This document shows, piece by piece, positions 19,628 through 29,653 of a stretch of DNA of 39,022 bases (position 1 is its first letter; every line of letters starts with the position of its first letter). Made by a program: the position numbers and the translations under genes. Below the pieces are notes generated by a model. It saw nothing but the letters and a program-made list of their open reading frames with translations. It made no database searches and was not told the origin of the DNA. Source of the DNA: Hondaea fermentalgiana (lineage: Eukaryota > Sar > Bigyra > Thraustochytrida > Thraustochytriidae); contig NPFB01000176.1 in NCBI GenBank assembly GCA_014084085.1, forward strand, positions 1-39,022, written 5' to 3'.

Positions 19628-21724
19628 ATGCCCGAGGCGGCGCTGTGGAAGTGCCTGCAGGCGACGGCGCTCCTCTGCGCCTCGACCAGCGGCACACTCG
19701 CTCCGCACCTGTTCATCAAGGTGTTCGATACGAAACCAGGCAACGGCAAGGCGGGCCACAACGACACAGAGATCACGGACGCCGCGAATCCAGCGCAGAC
19801 GCCGGGGAAAAGACAACGTCTAGGCGAGCTCGTGAGTGTCGGTCTGTCTCTGGGCAACGCCTTTGCTGGCGGCATCATGCTTGCAACGGGAATGGCACAC
19901 ATATTAGGTGACGCGATCAAGGAGTCGCTGCGCGTTTCGCATGCAGACCTTCTCAACACGACGTCAATTGAAAACGCCATCTATGTACCCATCGTGTACT
20001 GTTTGCTGGGAATTCTTGTCCCCTTTTTCTTGGAGAAGAGCGGTCTCTTTGTGTGGCTCGTGCACAGCGGGACGTGCTGTGGAAGTCACTACATCTTTCT
20101 GCATCACCTTGGACTCGTGAGCGGCAAAAAGGAAGCTCACGACTCTGACGAGTTCACCTACCGAGACGCGACGGTCGGCAGCATTTGCAATCATCACGAT
20201 GTTGAGTCCCCCGAGCCCCCAGTCATTCCCGATGAGCGCACGCCTCTTACAAGCGTAACGGAAGGCGACAGCGCCACAAGCGTGGAAGAAAGTCCAAGCC
20301 CTTCGCCCACAGCACAGGACGACGCGGGCGTCGAGGAAGCTAGCGAGGCCAGCGAGGGAGATGACGAAGAAGACTGTCGCATTCTTGGCGACACCGGAGA
20401 CGAATACCTGCAGTATCCATGGATGCAGAGGACCAACGTACCTGTGCCACCGAAAAGCAAGAAGACGAAGCCGCGCCCACCCACCCACAGGCACAAACCC
20501 ACAAGCAAAGCGAACAAAAGCTCGGCCTCGGCGGCTCCAAAAGTGAAAACTAATTTCCGCGACAATAAAAAAACACTGGAAACTTTTGGGGCGCCACCGC
20601 CGCAGCCGCAGCCGCAGCCGCAAGGAGGCCCCAAAGCGCCGGTCGCCGAGAAGAAACCAACCTTTGGCAGTCACGGCCTCGGCCACGCACACGGGTACGG
20701 CAGTGCGCCGCCCATACCTCCATCGATTGTAGAGCGCAGTCGTAGTTTTGGACATTATGGGGGCCGTGACCCTCGTCTTCAAGATGCCATGGCAATGGTA
20801 TACATGCCACGAGGCAACGACAGCGTTGGTTCGCAGGAATCGTGTCGCAGTAAATGTGTTGTTCCCGGATTTTCGAGCCTCCGCCTCCAGGGACGATTGG
20901 ACATGTATAAGGCGATGGGAAGCATGCCCGGCCAGATGCTCCGATTTGCACCGCTGATTTACGCCCCGGAGGAAGCCACGTATGATGAGGGTACCTTTGA
21001 GGATGCTCGCGCAAGCAAATCTCTGGGCGTCAGGCTCCAACGTCAGCGATCTTCCGCGGGGTCAACGACCCAATCTTTGGGTGACTCTCATGTCGCAGAA
21101 TGTGGACACCACCATCACCACAAAACCGCATTGAGCGGAGAAACCGGCGCGAGCGGAGCTCTCGAGGACACTACTGGTATTTCTCAGAAAATGGGCAACA
21201 AGCAGCTGGTCGAGGCCGCGGAGGACGACGGCGATGCCGCCACAGTGTACCACGAGCACCCTGAAAAGCACAGTCACATGTTTTTTGCGACGTTTCTCAT
21301 GTTTGTGGTGCTCTCGGTGCACTCGCTCATCGTTGGGCTAACGATCGGTTCGATTTCAATGAGCGAGCTTCGTTCGCAGCAGAATGCCTTCATCGCGGTG
21401 CTCATCCACAAGGTCTTTGAATCGCTGGCTCTCGGCGTCTCCGCGGCGCAGCACCCGGTCACTCGGACAGTCAAGGCCGAGCTTTTGGCGTATAACTTTG
21501 CTGCGCCCTTGGGGATCCTTATCGGTATCCTTGCGGAGAGTATGGACATTTTAAGCGGTGGCGCCGAAATCGTCATGCTTGGCGTTGCCTCGGGCAGTTT
21601 CATTTACATTGCGCTTGTGGAGGTTCTCGCGGAAGAGTTTGAGGACGAAGAGTACCGCATTCTCAAGTTTTCCTTTTTCCTTGCCGGCACTGCGATCATG
21701 ACCTACCTTGCACGCGTGGCCTGA
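19628..21724 (+). CDS. ZIP-family (SLC39) metal-ion transporter with very long cytoplasmic loop
   Basis: A single-exon 698-residue protein with an ATG start. ZIP proteins carry zinc, iron or manganese into the cytosol. TM1 is about 8-31 (with GTLAPHLF), TM2 about 68-93 (GNAFAGGIMLATGMAHIL) and TM3 about 118-138. A loop of roughly 380 residues (about 166-550) follows. It is acidic, Pro/Gln-rich and His-bearing (an HHHHH cluster, and HSH just before TM4). TM4 has HSLIVGLTIG (H565) and TM5 has IHKVFESLALG (H594, E598), the metal-site helices of the family. Three more hydrophobic helices end the protein. Typical ZIPs have 300-450 residues and a loop of 30-100, so the loop is unusually long. His-rich loops are thought to sense or hold zinc. 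Metal specificity and membrane site are not shown. Confidence 0.93.
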   Translation: MPEAALWKCLQATALLCASTSGTLAPHLFIKVFDTKPGNGKAGHNDTEITDAANPAQTPGKRQRLGELVSVGLSLGNAFAGGIMLATGMAHILGDAIKESLRVSHADLLNTTSIENAIYVPIVYCLLGILVPFFLEKSGLFVWLVHSGTCCGSHYIFLHHLGLVSGKKEAHDSDEFTYRDATVGSICNHHDVESPEPPVIPDERTPLTSVTEGDSATSVEESPSPSPTAQDDAGVEEASEASEGDDEEDCRILGDTGDEYLQYPWMQRTNVPVPPKSKKTKPRPPTHRHKPTSKANKSSASAAPKVKTNFRDNKKTLETFGAPPPQPQPQPQGGPKAPVAEKKPTFGSHGLGHAHGYGSAPPIPPSIVERSRSFGHYGGRDPRLQDAMAMVYMPRGNDSVGSQESCRSKCVVPGFSSLRLQGRLDMYKAMGSMPGQMLRFAPLIYAPEEATYDEGTFEDARASKSLGVRLQRQRSSAGSTTQSLGDSHVAECGHHHHHKTALSGETGASGALEDTTGISQKMGNKQLVEAAEDDGDAATVYHEHPEKHSHMFFATFLMFVVLSVHSLIVGLTIGSISMSELRSQQNAFIAVLIHKVFESLALGVSAAQHPVTRTVKAELLAYNFAAPLGILIGILAESMDILSGGAEIVMLGVASGSFIYIALVEVLAEEFEDEEYRILKFSFFLAGTAIMTYLARVA

Positions 21725-21757
21725 TCTTTTGATGTAACCTGTAAATCCAACTTGGCC

Positions 21758-21831
21758 GTCTCGAACATGTATTTGTCTTGAACGTGTCTGTCTCGAACGT
21801 AATTGTCCCGAGCGTGTCTGTGTCGAATTCT
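21758..21831 (+). repeat. Degenerate 15-nt tandem repeat in ZIP 3' region
   Basis: Five units of 17, 15, 15, 15 and 12 nt approach the consensus GTCTCGAACGTGTCT. The first begins 33 bp after the ZIP stop codon. It is likely transcribed in the 3' UTR. Confidence 0.75.
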
Positions 21832-22428
21832 GTCTCTCAGACGTTCCTTTCCTTTCGTTTTATTTATAAACGATAAAAATGACGAAGGGTCTGCATCTGG
21901 GCGGAGGTCCAAGGCTGGACGCGTGATGGTCCTACTCGGGATTCATTGTGCGGTGATAGGTTCGTTTCACTGGTGGCTCGCTCAGCGCTCACGCCGCGGC
22001 CTCGCCTTGCTCTCAGCCCTTACTTACTTGGCCCTCAGCCCTCAGGCTCCCGCCCCCATGAAGGCAGGCCGCAAGGGTCTCTCAGAGCGTCCTCATCATC
22101 CATGACAAGTAGTTTATAGGCCAGGGCCTAGGCCTAGGCCCAGGCCTACCTACCACTGTTGTGCTTGTGAGGAGCACTTCGCGGACTTTTCGCGAGGCCA
22201 GCAGCCACCCACCCGCCCTCTTCGCGCTGCGGCTGTCTGCGTCCTGCGGCGTCATGTCAACTCGCGGGTCTGGCTGTCACCTTCCTTCTCTCCGCGAGGC
22301 CTCCGTACGAGTCGGCTAGCGCGCAGGTAGGCGGGCGCGGGCAGCCAGCCAAGGCCGGCAGCCATAGAACGACAGGGCGGCAAAGCGCGAGCAGAGGCCG
22401 CGGCTGCGCGGGCAGGCAGGCGGGCGGC

Positions 22429-22547
22429 GCAGAGCAGCGCAGCGCAGCGCAGCGCAGCGCGGAGCAGAGCAGCGCAGCGCAGCGCAGAGCAGCGCAGAGC
22501 AGCGCAGAGCAGCGCAGCGCAGCGCAGAGCAGAGCAGAGCAGAGGCA
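22429..22547. repeat. Imperfect GCAGC/GCAGA pentanucleotide array
   Basis: About 22 five-base units alternate between GCAGC and GCAGA. It is the longest pentamer array in the window and lies about 190 bp before the N gap. Confidence 0.85.
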
Positions 22548-22738
22548 GGCGGGCGGGCAGAGGCGGCCTGGCGGTCCGGGCGCGGAGGCGAGCGGCAGGG
22601 CAGGCGGGCGAGAGCGCGCCTGCTCCGCGCGGAGGAAAGAAACATGTGGAGGGCAGGGCCCGGCGCCGCGAAGGGGCGGTGGCGCGGACTGCTGCGGCCG
22701 CGCGCGAGCGTGGCGAGGACGCAGGCGGAGAGGCAGGG

Positions 22739-22838
22739 NNNNNNNNNNNNNNNNNNNNNNNNNNNNNNNNNNNNNNNNNNNNNNNNNNNNNNNNNNNNNN
22801 NNNNNNNNNNNNNNNNNNNNNNNNNNNNNNNNNNNNNN
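22739..22838. other. Assembly gap (100 N)
   Basis: Exactly 100 N, the usual placeholder for a gap of unknown size. The flanks are very GC-rich and repetitive, which probably stopped assembly. The distance across it is not reliable. Confidence 0.99.
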
Positions 22839-23478
22839 CGTCGCGAGTCGCGGGGCCTGGCTGGCTCCGCTGCCCGGCCGCCGCTCGCGACGCAGGCGGT
22901 AGCCGCCGGCTACCCGGATCTCTAGCGGTGTGCGTTACGCCCTTACGCCCGCCCGCCCGCGCCTCGCTCGGGTAACCAAGTTGGGAGCAAGAGCGGAGCA
23001 CGCAGGCGCTTCGTTCTCTGCTGATCCATTGTAGCCGCCGCCGCCGCCGCCGCCTCGAGGCCGCCCCTGCAGCCGCCACACCCCGCGTCCGCTCGCTGGT
23101 GCCTTCCGCGCGCCCGGCGCCGTGTCTCTCTCCCACGGCATCTGCGCGGCTGCTTCCCGAGCGCGGGCGTGGGGCGCGCCTGCGTGCTCCGGTGTTGTTC
23201 TTTCCCCCTTGCGTCCCAGCCAGAAGACGGCGTAGCAGAGACAGAGACAGAGAGACAGAGGCAGAGACAGACAGAGGGAGGCGGGAGGGGGCGGCGCAGT
23301 CCAGTCCACGCGGCCGGCCTCGCGCAGTCCCGAAAGGTCGCGGCGCGCGGCGGGCGGTCCATCGCGGCGGCGCAGAAGGGCGGCGGCAGCGGCAGCGGCA
23401 GCGGCGGCAGCGGCAGCAGCGGCAGGCAGGCAGCAGTGCGAGGAGGAGGAGGAGGAGGAGGAGGAGAGCCGCACATAC

Positions 23479-24162
23479 ATGAGCGGCAACCTCTCGCGGG
23501 CGGCAGCAAGAGCAGCGGAAGAGGCGTGCTGGGCGCAAGGCGTGCCCGGGGGCGATGTGCACGAGGCTGCCAGCAAGCTCGCGAGGCATGCCGTCCAGGT
23601 AGACATGAGCCAGCAGGCGCAGGGCCAGCAGCAAATGATGCAGCAAGCTCAATTTGCACAAATGCGAGACCCATACACGGTTACCCTGCGGATCGAGGTC
23701 GGCAGCGATTTCTTGCTGCTCGTTCTCGGCATAATTGTGGCATTCGTTCTCTGGGTGCGGTTCTCAGGCTTCGCGGGCCGCCTCGCAGGGAACATTGCAG
23801 ACTGGGTAGAGGCGCGCGTTGTAGCCACCTCTTGCAAATTCGTTGTGGCCCTCTGCGAGGACCCAGAGGTGGCTCGCGCCGCGTCCAAGCTCATGGCTTC
23901 CGGAATCAACCAGTGGCTCGCCAATCCGGAAACCCAGGAGCACATTAGGACTTTTTGGACGCGCGCGCCCGACCGCGAGGTTGCCGCGCAACTCGGCCGC
24001 AACACGCCCCTTCTCGTCAAAAGCTTCGTCGATGGACTAGGCCATCAGATCATGTATCAGTTCGCCCAGCGCGTCTACGACGACACCAAGAGTCTTCGCG
24101 GCGCGCTCGGTTGGAAGTCCTCGAATGGCGTTGCCTTCATACCATCAGCACCGTCATGCTGA
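23479..24162 (+). CDS. Small single-TM protein of unknown function
   Basis: A 227-residue protein with an ATG start right after a GAG repeat leader. An alternative ATG at codon 43 (MSQQAQGQQQ) would remove a basic/Ala-rich N-terminus. Residues 43-62 are Gln/Met-rich. One clear membrane helix, FLLLVLGIIVAFVLWV, lies at about 77-92. The rest (about 95-227) is predicted soluble and helical, with 'ASKLMASGINQWLANPETQEHI' and 'NTPLLVKSFVDGL' segments, and a short tail ending APSC. There is no signal peptide. The layout suits a membrane protein with a cytosolic or organelle-facing helical domain. I know no named family for it. Codon use and composition are protein-like, unlike the shadow frames nearby. 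Confidence 0.7.
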   Translation: MSGNLSRAAARAAEEACWAQGVPGGDVHEAASKLARHAVQVDMSQQAQGQQQMMQQAQFAQMRDPYTVTLRIEVGSDFLLLVLGIIVAFVLWVRFSGFAGRLAGNIADWVEARVVATSCKFVVALCEDPEVARAASKLMASGINQWLANPETQEHIRTFWTRAPDREVAAQLGRNTPLLVKSFVDGLGHQIMYQFAQRVYDDTKSLRGALGWKSSNGVAFIPSAPSC

Positions 24163-24762
24163 TGCATGCAGATATTACATTATTTACAACCTCGACGAAT
24201 GCCTAGGAGTACGCCCCCGTTCGCAGCTCAGACCCTGCTCTCGTAGCTCGTGTGAGGGCGGCAGTCAGTCTTATTTATTATTATTTTCATTATGGATTTT
24301 AAAAGTGAGTCATGTAGCTTTTCGAAGATAGGTAAAACAAAGTCCAGCTTGCACTCACATGCGCGCGCCGGCCAGCTTCAGCATTTTTTTTGTTTTTTTT
24401 GAGGGGGGCGAAGTCACTTGTGGCAAAAGAAGTTCACTGTCAATGCACAGATAATCGAAGCTAAACTTAGCTCTAGCTTGGCCTATCGTAGACTCGCATT
24501 CCTCACGAGATGAAAACGTTTGGATATCAAAAAGCGCAACACATTGATCTGTGCACTATTCTTGCCTTACCCCTTCCTTTCCCTTTTTTTCTCAATCAAC
24601 TCTCTGCAGTATCATGAGCGTTGGTTCCAACCAGATCGTTTCATTCCACCGAATGGTGTAAAGCTTGAGCAATTGAATCGTACGCATCTCCTTCCCTCAT
24701 CCCTCGAATCCACTTCTTCTCCTACAACAAACGGATCATACGACTCGCATTGACCGTACGCT

Positions 24763-24792
24763 CCCCCCCCCCCCCCCCCCCCCCCAAAAAAA
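24763..24792 (+). repeat. (C)23(A)7 homopolymer junction
   Basis: Twenty-three C are followed directly by seven A. Runs this long are error-prone in sequencing, so the exact length is doubtful. Confidence 0.85.
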
Positions 24793-24833
24793 TGCACAAA
24801 AGAACATGAAGCAAAGTTAAGTTACTGGAACAT

Positions 24834-25000
24834 GAGAGCGTTCCTTCAAGTGTCATGAATGAACAGAACTCGCGATTCGCTTGACCGACTCCCTTCATTG
24901 ACTGACTGCGGGGAAAAACGAGAGCGCTCTTTAAAGAGTCATGAATGGACGAAACTCATCATGGTCATTCGCTTGACCGCTTTGCCTGACAATGAGATCG
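24834..25000 (+). repeat. Imperfect tandem direct repeat of about 86-92 bp upstream of SMC5
   Basis: Copy 1 starts at 24834 and copy 2 at 24920. They share GAGAGCG, GTCATGAATG, GAACTC/GAAACTC and ATTCGCTTGACCG blocks in the same order, offset 86 to 92 bp. Neither copy looks coding. Confidence 0.65.
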
Positions 25001-25555
25001 CTCCGTCAACCTTCCTCCATTGGCGGATTCTATCTTCTTCCCTTCCTGACTCGTCGCCAGCTTTGATGATTCTCCCCGCCAGCTTCTAAAGTCGGTCGTC
25101 CGTGCCAGCTTCAATGAGCAGTCGTCCCCGCGCGCCAGCAACCGCAACGTCCGCCGACCAGGCTCTTGATAGAGGCCATCGAGTCGGAACGCATCGCAGT
25201 TCGATAACGTGACCCGAGCGAGAGTTGATTGAGAGCGCCGCGAGAGCCAAGGTTCCCCGTCGATTCAGCCTTGGCTACAAAAGAAATAACGAGCGGCCAG
25301 TCGGCAGACACCTAACGACCGCAGGCAGCGCGGGCTCGCGAGCGTCGAGGCGCAGACACTCGTGGCAGCCCGGAGACGCGCCAGGTACTCTCCCGCCCCC
25401 CCCCACCCCTCTCCCCGCCTCGCCCTCGCCTTCTCCTCCTCCTCCTCACGCCGCCTTGGCATCGGGTGCCGCTGCCACGCTGCAGACGTACAAAGGCGGC
25501 GAGCAGCCTCGTGAGCAGGAGGGCTGGGCTCGCGTCGCCAGCGAGTCCAGCAAAG

Positions 25556-28500
25556 ATGGCGGCCGAGGAGGAGCAGGAGCCGGCAGGGCAGAAAACGTCG
25601 CGCAAGAGCATGTTCAGCATGCTCAGCAACAACACCATCGCCCGGATCAAGCTCACCAACTTCATGAGCTATGACGCAGTGGAAATCTACCCAGGCCCCG
25701 GTCTCAATCTTGTCATCGGGCCGAATGGCTCAGGCAAAAGCACTCTCGTGTGCGCCATCGCTCTCGGTCTTGGAGGCACGCCCGATCTTTTATCTCGCGC
25801 GAAAAATCTCTCTGGGTTCATCAAACGCCGTGATGACGGCACGCAGGCAGAATGTGCGGAGATTGAGATCGAATTGAACAACAGGGGCGGCGAGCCATAC
25901 ATCATCCGTCGCATTCTTCATAGAGCAGGGAGCGGTGGGGGCAAGGCTCGGAAGGGGAGCAAGGACGCCCAGAACCAATCTACTGTCTATTACAATGGAA
26001 ATCAAATCGATCCCGCAACACTCAAAGATCGTCTCTCGAGGCTGAACATCCGCATTGACAACATGTGCCAGTTCTTGCCTCAAGACAAAGTGAGCATGTT
26101 CAGCAGACTCAACGAGCAAGAACTTCTCGTAGAAACAATTCGCGCGGGCCTGGGGGAAAGCATGGTCACTCGCATGGTCAGCCTCGGAAAACTACAGGAT
26201 CAGGTCCGAAGTTCTGCCAACACCGCCGAAAACGAGCGTGCTGAGCTCGCGCAATATGAGGCAGAGCTCGAAAGGCTCCATTCCGCGCTCGAGGCCTACG
26301 AGAGGCTTGAGAGCTTTAAGAAACAGCTCCGATCTCATGAGGCCAAAATCGACTATAAAAAATTTCAAGCGGCTCGCGATGCGTATAAAGCCTTGAGTGC
26401 CCAGGTCAAGCAGCTCAAGAAGGCAAAACAAGCTGCCACGGAAGAAGAGGCCAAGGCTGACGCTGCGCTGAAGAAAATTGTCAAAGAAACCCATAAATCG
26501 CGCCATGGTGACGCGGAGAAGGGATTGCCGGTACTTCTCAACGTAGCGAAGCATACGAGCAATCTTTCTCGAGGTATTCGTGACCATGCCCAGCGCTCCG
26601 AAGCGGCCGCAGACAACATCAAGGACGTCTTGATGTCACGGCAAACTGCGAAGACAAAGGTAGAAGAAAAGCAACAAGAGGTGGCCAAACTTGACCAAGC
26701 CATTGCTAAATGGGAAGAGGAGAATGACGTGAAAGCGTTAAAGGAGGCCAGGAACAGGGCAACTTTCGAAAGAGACAAGTTGCGTCAAGAGAACAGTCAG
26801 GTGCAGGCGCAATCGAATGAACTCAACGCTACCATTGAGGAATTACGCGCCGTCCTGAACACTGCGCAACACAGAGCGCGAGGCCTGCAAAAGGAAATGC
26901 ATGCACCGGAAAGCGTGTTCAAGCTCCTGAACAAGATCAATGGTGGCACCCTACACCAAGGCTGGCGCATGGTCAAGGAGATGGTTAGTGCTGGAAGCAT
27001 TGGGGGTAAGGTGTATCTTCCGATCCTTTCCATCAAGCCCAAGTCCACGGAGATTGCCTCCCAGCTTGAGCGCGTGATTTCACAAAAACAGCTTGTCACG
27101 CTTATGACGGAGCACCCGGCCGACAGGTCCAAACTCATGAGTGTAAAGGGTCTGGATTGTTTGGTTTTGAACTCCTCTCGCGAACCGCGTCGTGTCGATC
27201 CCCAATTTATGAAGGAAATCAAAGCCATCGGCCACGCCGATGAACTCTTTGAAGCGCCCGACGTGGTCGTGAGGGGCCTGTGCGACATTGCGGGCATTGA
27301 CAAGGTGGTCATAGGGTCTGCCGAGACGGAGCATATCCTGCTCAATATGGACGAGGAACGGCTCAAGCACACCCTTGTCAACATGCGAGTCGTCACACCG
27401 CATCACGAATGGAGTTTACGCGCCTCGCGCTACGGCGAAAAGGATGTCTTAATAAACACTCGCATATATCGCGAATTCCCGATGCCACGATTCCTGGGCG
27501 CTAGCATGAAGAATGATGAATCCGAGCGTCGCTTAAAGGGATTTTTAGAACAAGAGGTGGCCACGAAGGAACGTCTCGCAAGCGTCGAGTCTGAACTCGC
27601 CCAACTCCAGCCTCGTCTGGCTGAAGCAGCGACGAGGCGCGAGGCGATACATCGCGAGGAGCGCAAGGCAGCTGAACGGATCAAGGATTACAACGCGCTT
27701 CGCATCAGACATCGGACGGCTGGTGAACAACTCGCCAGAGCGCAGCGCTCTTTGAACGGCGATCCAAGGCCTGAGGTGGAGGCCAACGTCGAATCTGTCA
27801 CCACTTCATGTTTAGGCATGGTCGGCGTCATGGAAGAGAAAGTGGGAAATATCTGCGCAGGCGGAGCGGCGCTTTCAACGATGGCGGGTGCAATCATGCG
27901 TAGCGCTGCGGAGAACGCCAAACGCGCCGTGGCGCAGCAATTTCACCAGGTGAAGATGCAAGAACTTCAGAGAGCCCACCAGACTCTCGAAAGAACCGCA
28001 GCAGAGTCTCAAAGGGTGAAGAACGAAGCTCAGCAACTCAAGGAGACCTTTAACGAGAAGTGGGGGGGCGAGATCGAACAACTCACCGACGCTTTTCAAA
28101 GCATTTCGGATGACATGGACGAGCTCCTGGCCACGGCCATGCTGTTTCGGAAGCGGATAGACAGTGCCACGACTGATGAGTCTGCCATCGAGCGGTATAA
28201 AAAGGTCAAGGAAAAGGTGGAAGATCTTCGCGAGAAGGAAGCGGATCGCCAAGAGCAGAATGCGAACGACGAAAAGAAACTCGAGACCGAGCTCGCGGAC
28301 TGGACGAAAAAGGTGCGTTTACTCATCAGCAGAGTCAATGACAATTTCGAGCGATCCTTTGCGCTCGTGAGCGAAAAGGGGTACCATTGCAAGGGCTCCG
28401 TCGCGCTGGAGATGGTTCAAGACAATCTCAAGGAGAGCGGCGTGGTCATCAAGGTGAGCTTCCGCAAGGATCAGCCGCCCCGACGACTCGACGTGACCGT

Positions 28501-28891
28501 GCAATCGGGCGGCGAGCGGTCGCTTTCCACCTTTATGTACCTTTTGGCTCTCAACGAGGTATCCAAGGTTCCCTTTCGCGTGGTCGACGAAATCAACCAG
28601 GGCATGGATGAGGACAAGGAACGCATTTCCATGCAGCGTCTCTTCGACAGTGCGTCCAACCCTGGTTCCGGGCAGTACTTTCTCATCACACCCAAGTTGC
28701 TCGCGGGCATGCGATACCACGACAACATCACCTTTCACGTCATCTTCAATGGCGATGGAGCGCTCCCCTCGCGTAAAATGCAAATGGCAAAGTTTCTTGC
28801 AGCGCCTCGCGACCGCGGAGTGAAACGTTCTGCCTCAGGTCTCGACGACAAAGACGGCAAGCGCTCTCGTGTCGCGGCCCTGCAGTCATGA
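25556..28891 (+). CDS. SMC5: SMC5, copy A (structural maintenance of chromosomes protein 5)
   Basis: A single-exon 1111-residue protein. The frame is open upstream to a GTG, but the first ATG, at 25556 (A at -3, G at +4), gives MAAEEEQEP. SMC5 pairs with SMC6 in the DNA-repair SMC5/6 complex. N-terminal head: IKLTNFMSYD, then Walker A GPNGSGKST (55-63, K61), and MCQFLPQDKVSMFSRL later in the head. The N-terminal coiled-coil arm spans about 190-450. The hinge spans about 470-650 (YLPILSIKPKS, DELFEAPDVV, LCDIAGIDK). The C-terminal arm follows. Signature QSGGERS is at 983-989 and Walker B VVDE at 1009-1012 followed by INQGMD, the SMC5 hallmark (SMC6 has DEFDVFMD there). A basic KRSA/KRSR tail may be a nuclear signal. 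All ATPase motifs are intact. A second SMC5 lies 762 bp downstream on the same strand. Confidence 0.96.
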   Translation: MAAEEEQEPAGQKTSRKSMFSMLSNNTIARIKLTNFMSYDAVEIYPGPGLNLVIGPNGSGKSTLVCAIALGLGGTPDLLSRAKNLSGFIKRRDDGTQAECAEIEIELNNRGGEPYIIRRILHRAGSGGGKARKGSKDAQNQSTVYYNGNQIDPATLKDRLSRLNIRIDNMCQFLPQDKVSMFSRLNEQELLVETIRAGLGESMVTRMVSLGKLQDQVRSSANTAENERAELAQYEAELERLHSALEAYERLESFKKQLRSHEAKIDYKKFQAARDAYKALSAQVKQLKKAKQAATEEEAKADAALKKIVKETHKSRHGDAEKGLPVLLNVAKHTSNLSRGIRDHAQRSEAAADNIKDVLMSRQTAKTKVEEKQQEVAKLDQAIAKWEEENDVKALKEARNRATFERDKLRQENSQVQAQSNELNATIEELRAVLNTAQHRARGLQKEMHAPESVFKLLNKINGGTLHQGWRMVKEMVSAGSIGGKVYLPILSIKPKSTEIASQLERVISQKQLVTLMTEHPADRSKLMSVKGLDCLVLNSSREPRRVDPQFMKEIKAIGHADELFEAPDVVVRGLCDIAGIDKVVIGSAETEHILLNMDEERLKHTLVNMRVVTPHHEWSLRASRYGEKDVLINTRIYREFPMPRFLGASMKNDESERRLKGFLEQEVATKERLASVESELAQLQPRLAEAATRREAIHREERKAAERIKDYNALRIRHRTAGEQLARAQRSLNGDPRPEVEANVESVTTSCLGMVGVMEEKVGNICAGGAALSTMAGAIMRSAAENAKRAVAQQFHQVKMQELQRAHQTLERTAAESQRVKNEAQQLKETFNEKWGGEIEQLTDAFQSISDDMDELLATAMLFRKRIDSATTDESAIERYKKVKEKVEDLREKEADRQEQNANDEKKLETELADWTKKVRLLISRVNDNFERSFALVSEKGYHCKGSVALEMVQDNLKESGVVIKVSFRKDQPPRRLDVTVQSGGERSLSTFMYLLALNEVSKVPFRVVDEINQGMDEDKERISMQRLFDSASNPGSGQYFLITPKLLAGMRYHDNITFHVIFNGDGALPSRKMQMAKFLAAPRDRGVKRSASGLDDKDGKRSRVAALQS

Positions 28892-29653
28892 CAGATATGA
28901 TAGATAGCTCTCTCTCCCTGTGCAGTTTGTATCGGCTTGGCTGACCTTGACATTTCTAGAATAACAACGTGACAGCTGTAGTGGGCCATCCATGAGTATC
29001 AGGCTATCGCCACCCCCCGTCTTGAAGTTCAACCGGAATGCCACCACGGCTACCGGTCGGGAAAAAGGTTTGGACAGACACTGCTTTTCTCCAAGTTCCG
29101 TCAATGCTTGTTTCTTCTTCATTTAATCCCTCTGCACACGTCGTCTACCTCGTTCGGCGACGAACGGCGGTCCACGGCAGGTCTGCAGTCCTTGCCGCCG
29201 TGCAAACGCGCCGCACGCGCGTCACGCGCGAGGCGCTTCTGCCGATCGACCGATCCGAGTTCGCCGCAAGTCAGCACTGTCTCTCCATACTAGGATCGTA
29301 TTGTTTTTTTCCCGCCGGGTCTGGCAGGTGCCAGTTAGGTTGCGCCGCGCCGCGGTGGGCGGAACCGCGCTTCTCGTACATCGATACTATAGTAGGGGCC
29401 TGAAAACTTCTGGCGCTTGTCGGTCGCTAGAGCTCGAAAGCCGCAGCGGAGGGAAACCCACCTTCGCTCGCTCGCTCGCTCGCTCGCACGCGCGAGCGCC
29501 GGGCGCGCGGGGCTGGGGAGACGGAGGTGGCGAACTCGCGCGAGACGGGAAGCTCGAGTTTTTGCTTTTGCATTTGCACTTGCGTTTGCGCTCGCGCATC
29601 GGTGCTTGGTGCCGGCGCACGCTGTGTACGAGCGGGCGCGCTGACGCGTGAAC
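28892..29653. other. Spacer between the two SMC5 genes
   Basis: 762 bp separate the stop of copy A from the ATG of copy B. A GCTC tetramer run lies at about 29466-29490. I see no remnant of SMC coding sequence in it, so the duplication boundary is not visible here. It is large enough for a separate terminator and promoter. Confidence 0.5.

Larger units (their letters stand above)
21725..23478. other. Intergenic with assembly gap and repeat-rich leader; no gene recognised
   Basis: It starts with the ZIP 3' region and ends with the likely 5' leader of the one-TM protein. A GGCCTAGGCC-type palindromic stretch lies near 22120-22150. CCG triplets (about 23031-23053), AGACAG units (about 23238-23276), GGCAGC units (about 23380-23435) and a GAG run (about 23437-23466) follow the N gap. 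Long open frames here are low-complexity, and some cross the N gap. Confidence 0.55.
24163..25555. other. Intergenic upstream of the SMC5 pair; no gene recognised
   Basis: It contains a poly-C/poly-A junction and an approximately 90-bp imperfect tandem duplication, listed separately. AT content is higher than elsewhere around 24250-24800. The last 300 bp are C-rich (25387-25445) and probably form the promoter/leader of the first SMC5 gene. Confidence 0.55.

Noticed and set aside
22252..23661. 469-codon minus-strand ORF
   Set aside because: It crosses the 100-N gap and otherwise translates GCAGC and CCG repeats.
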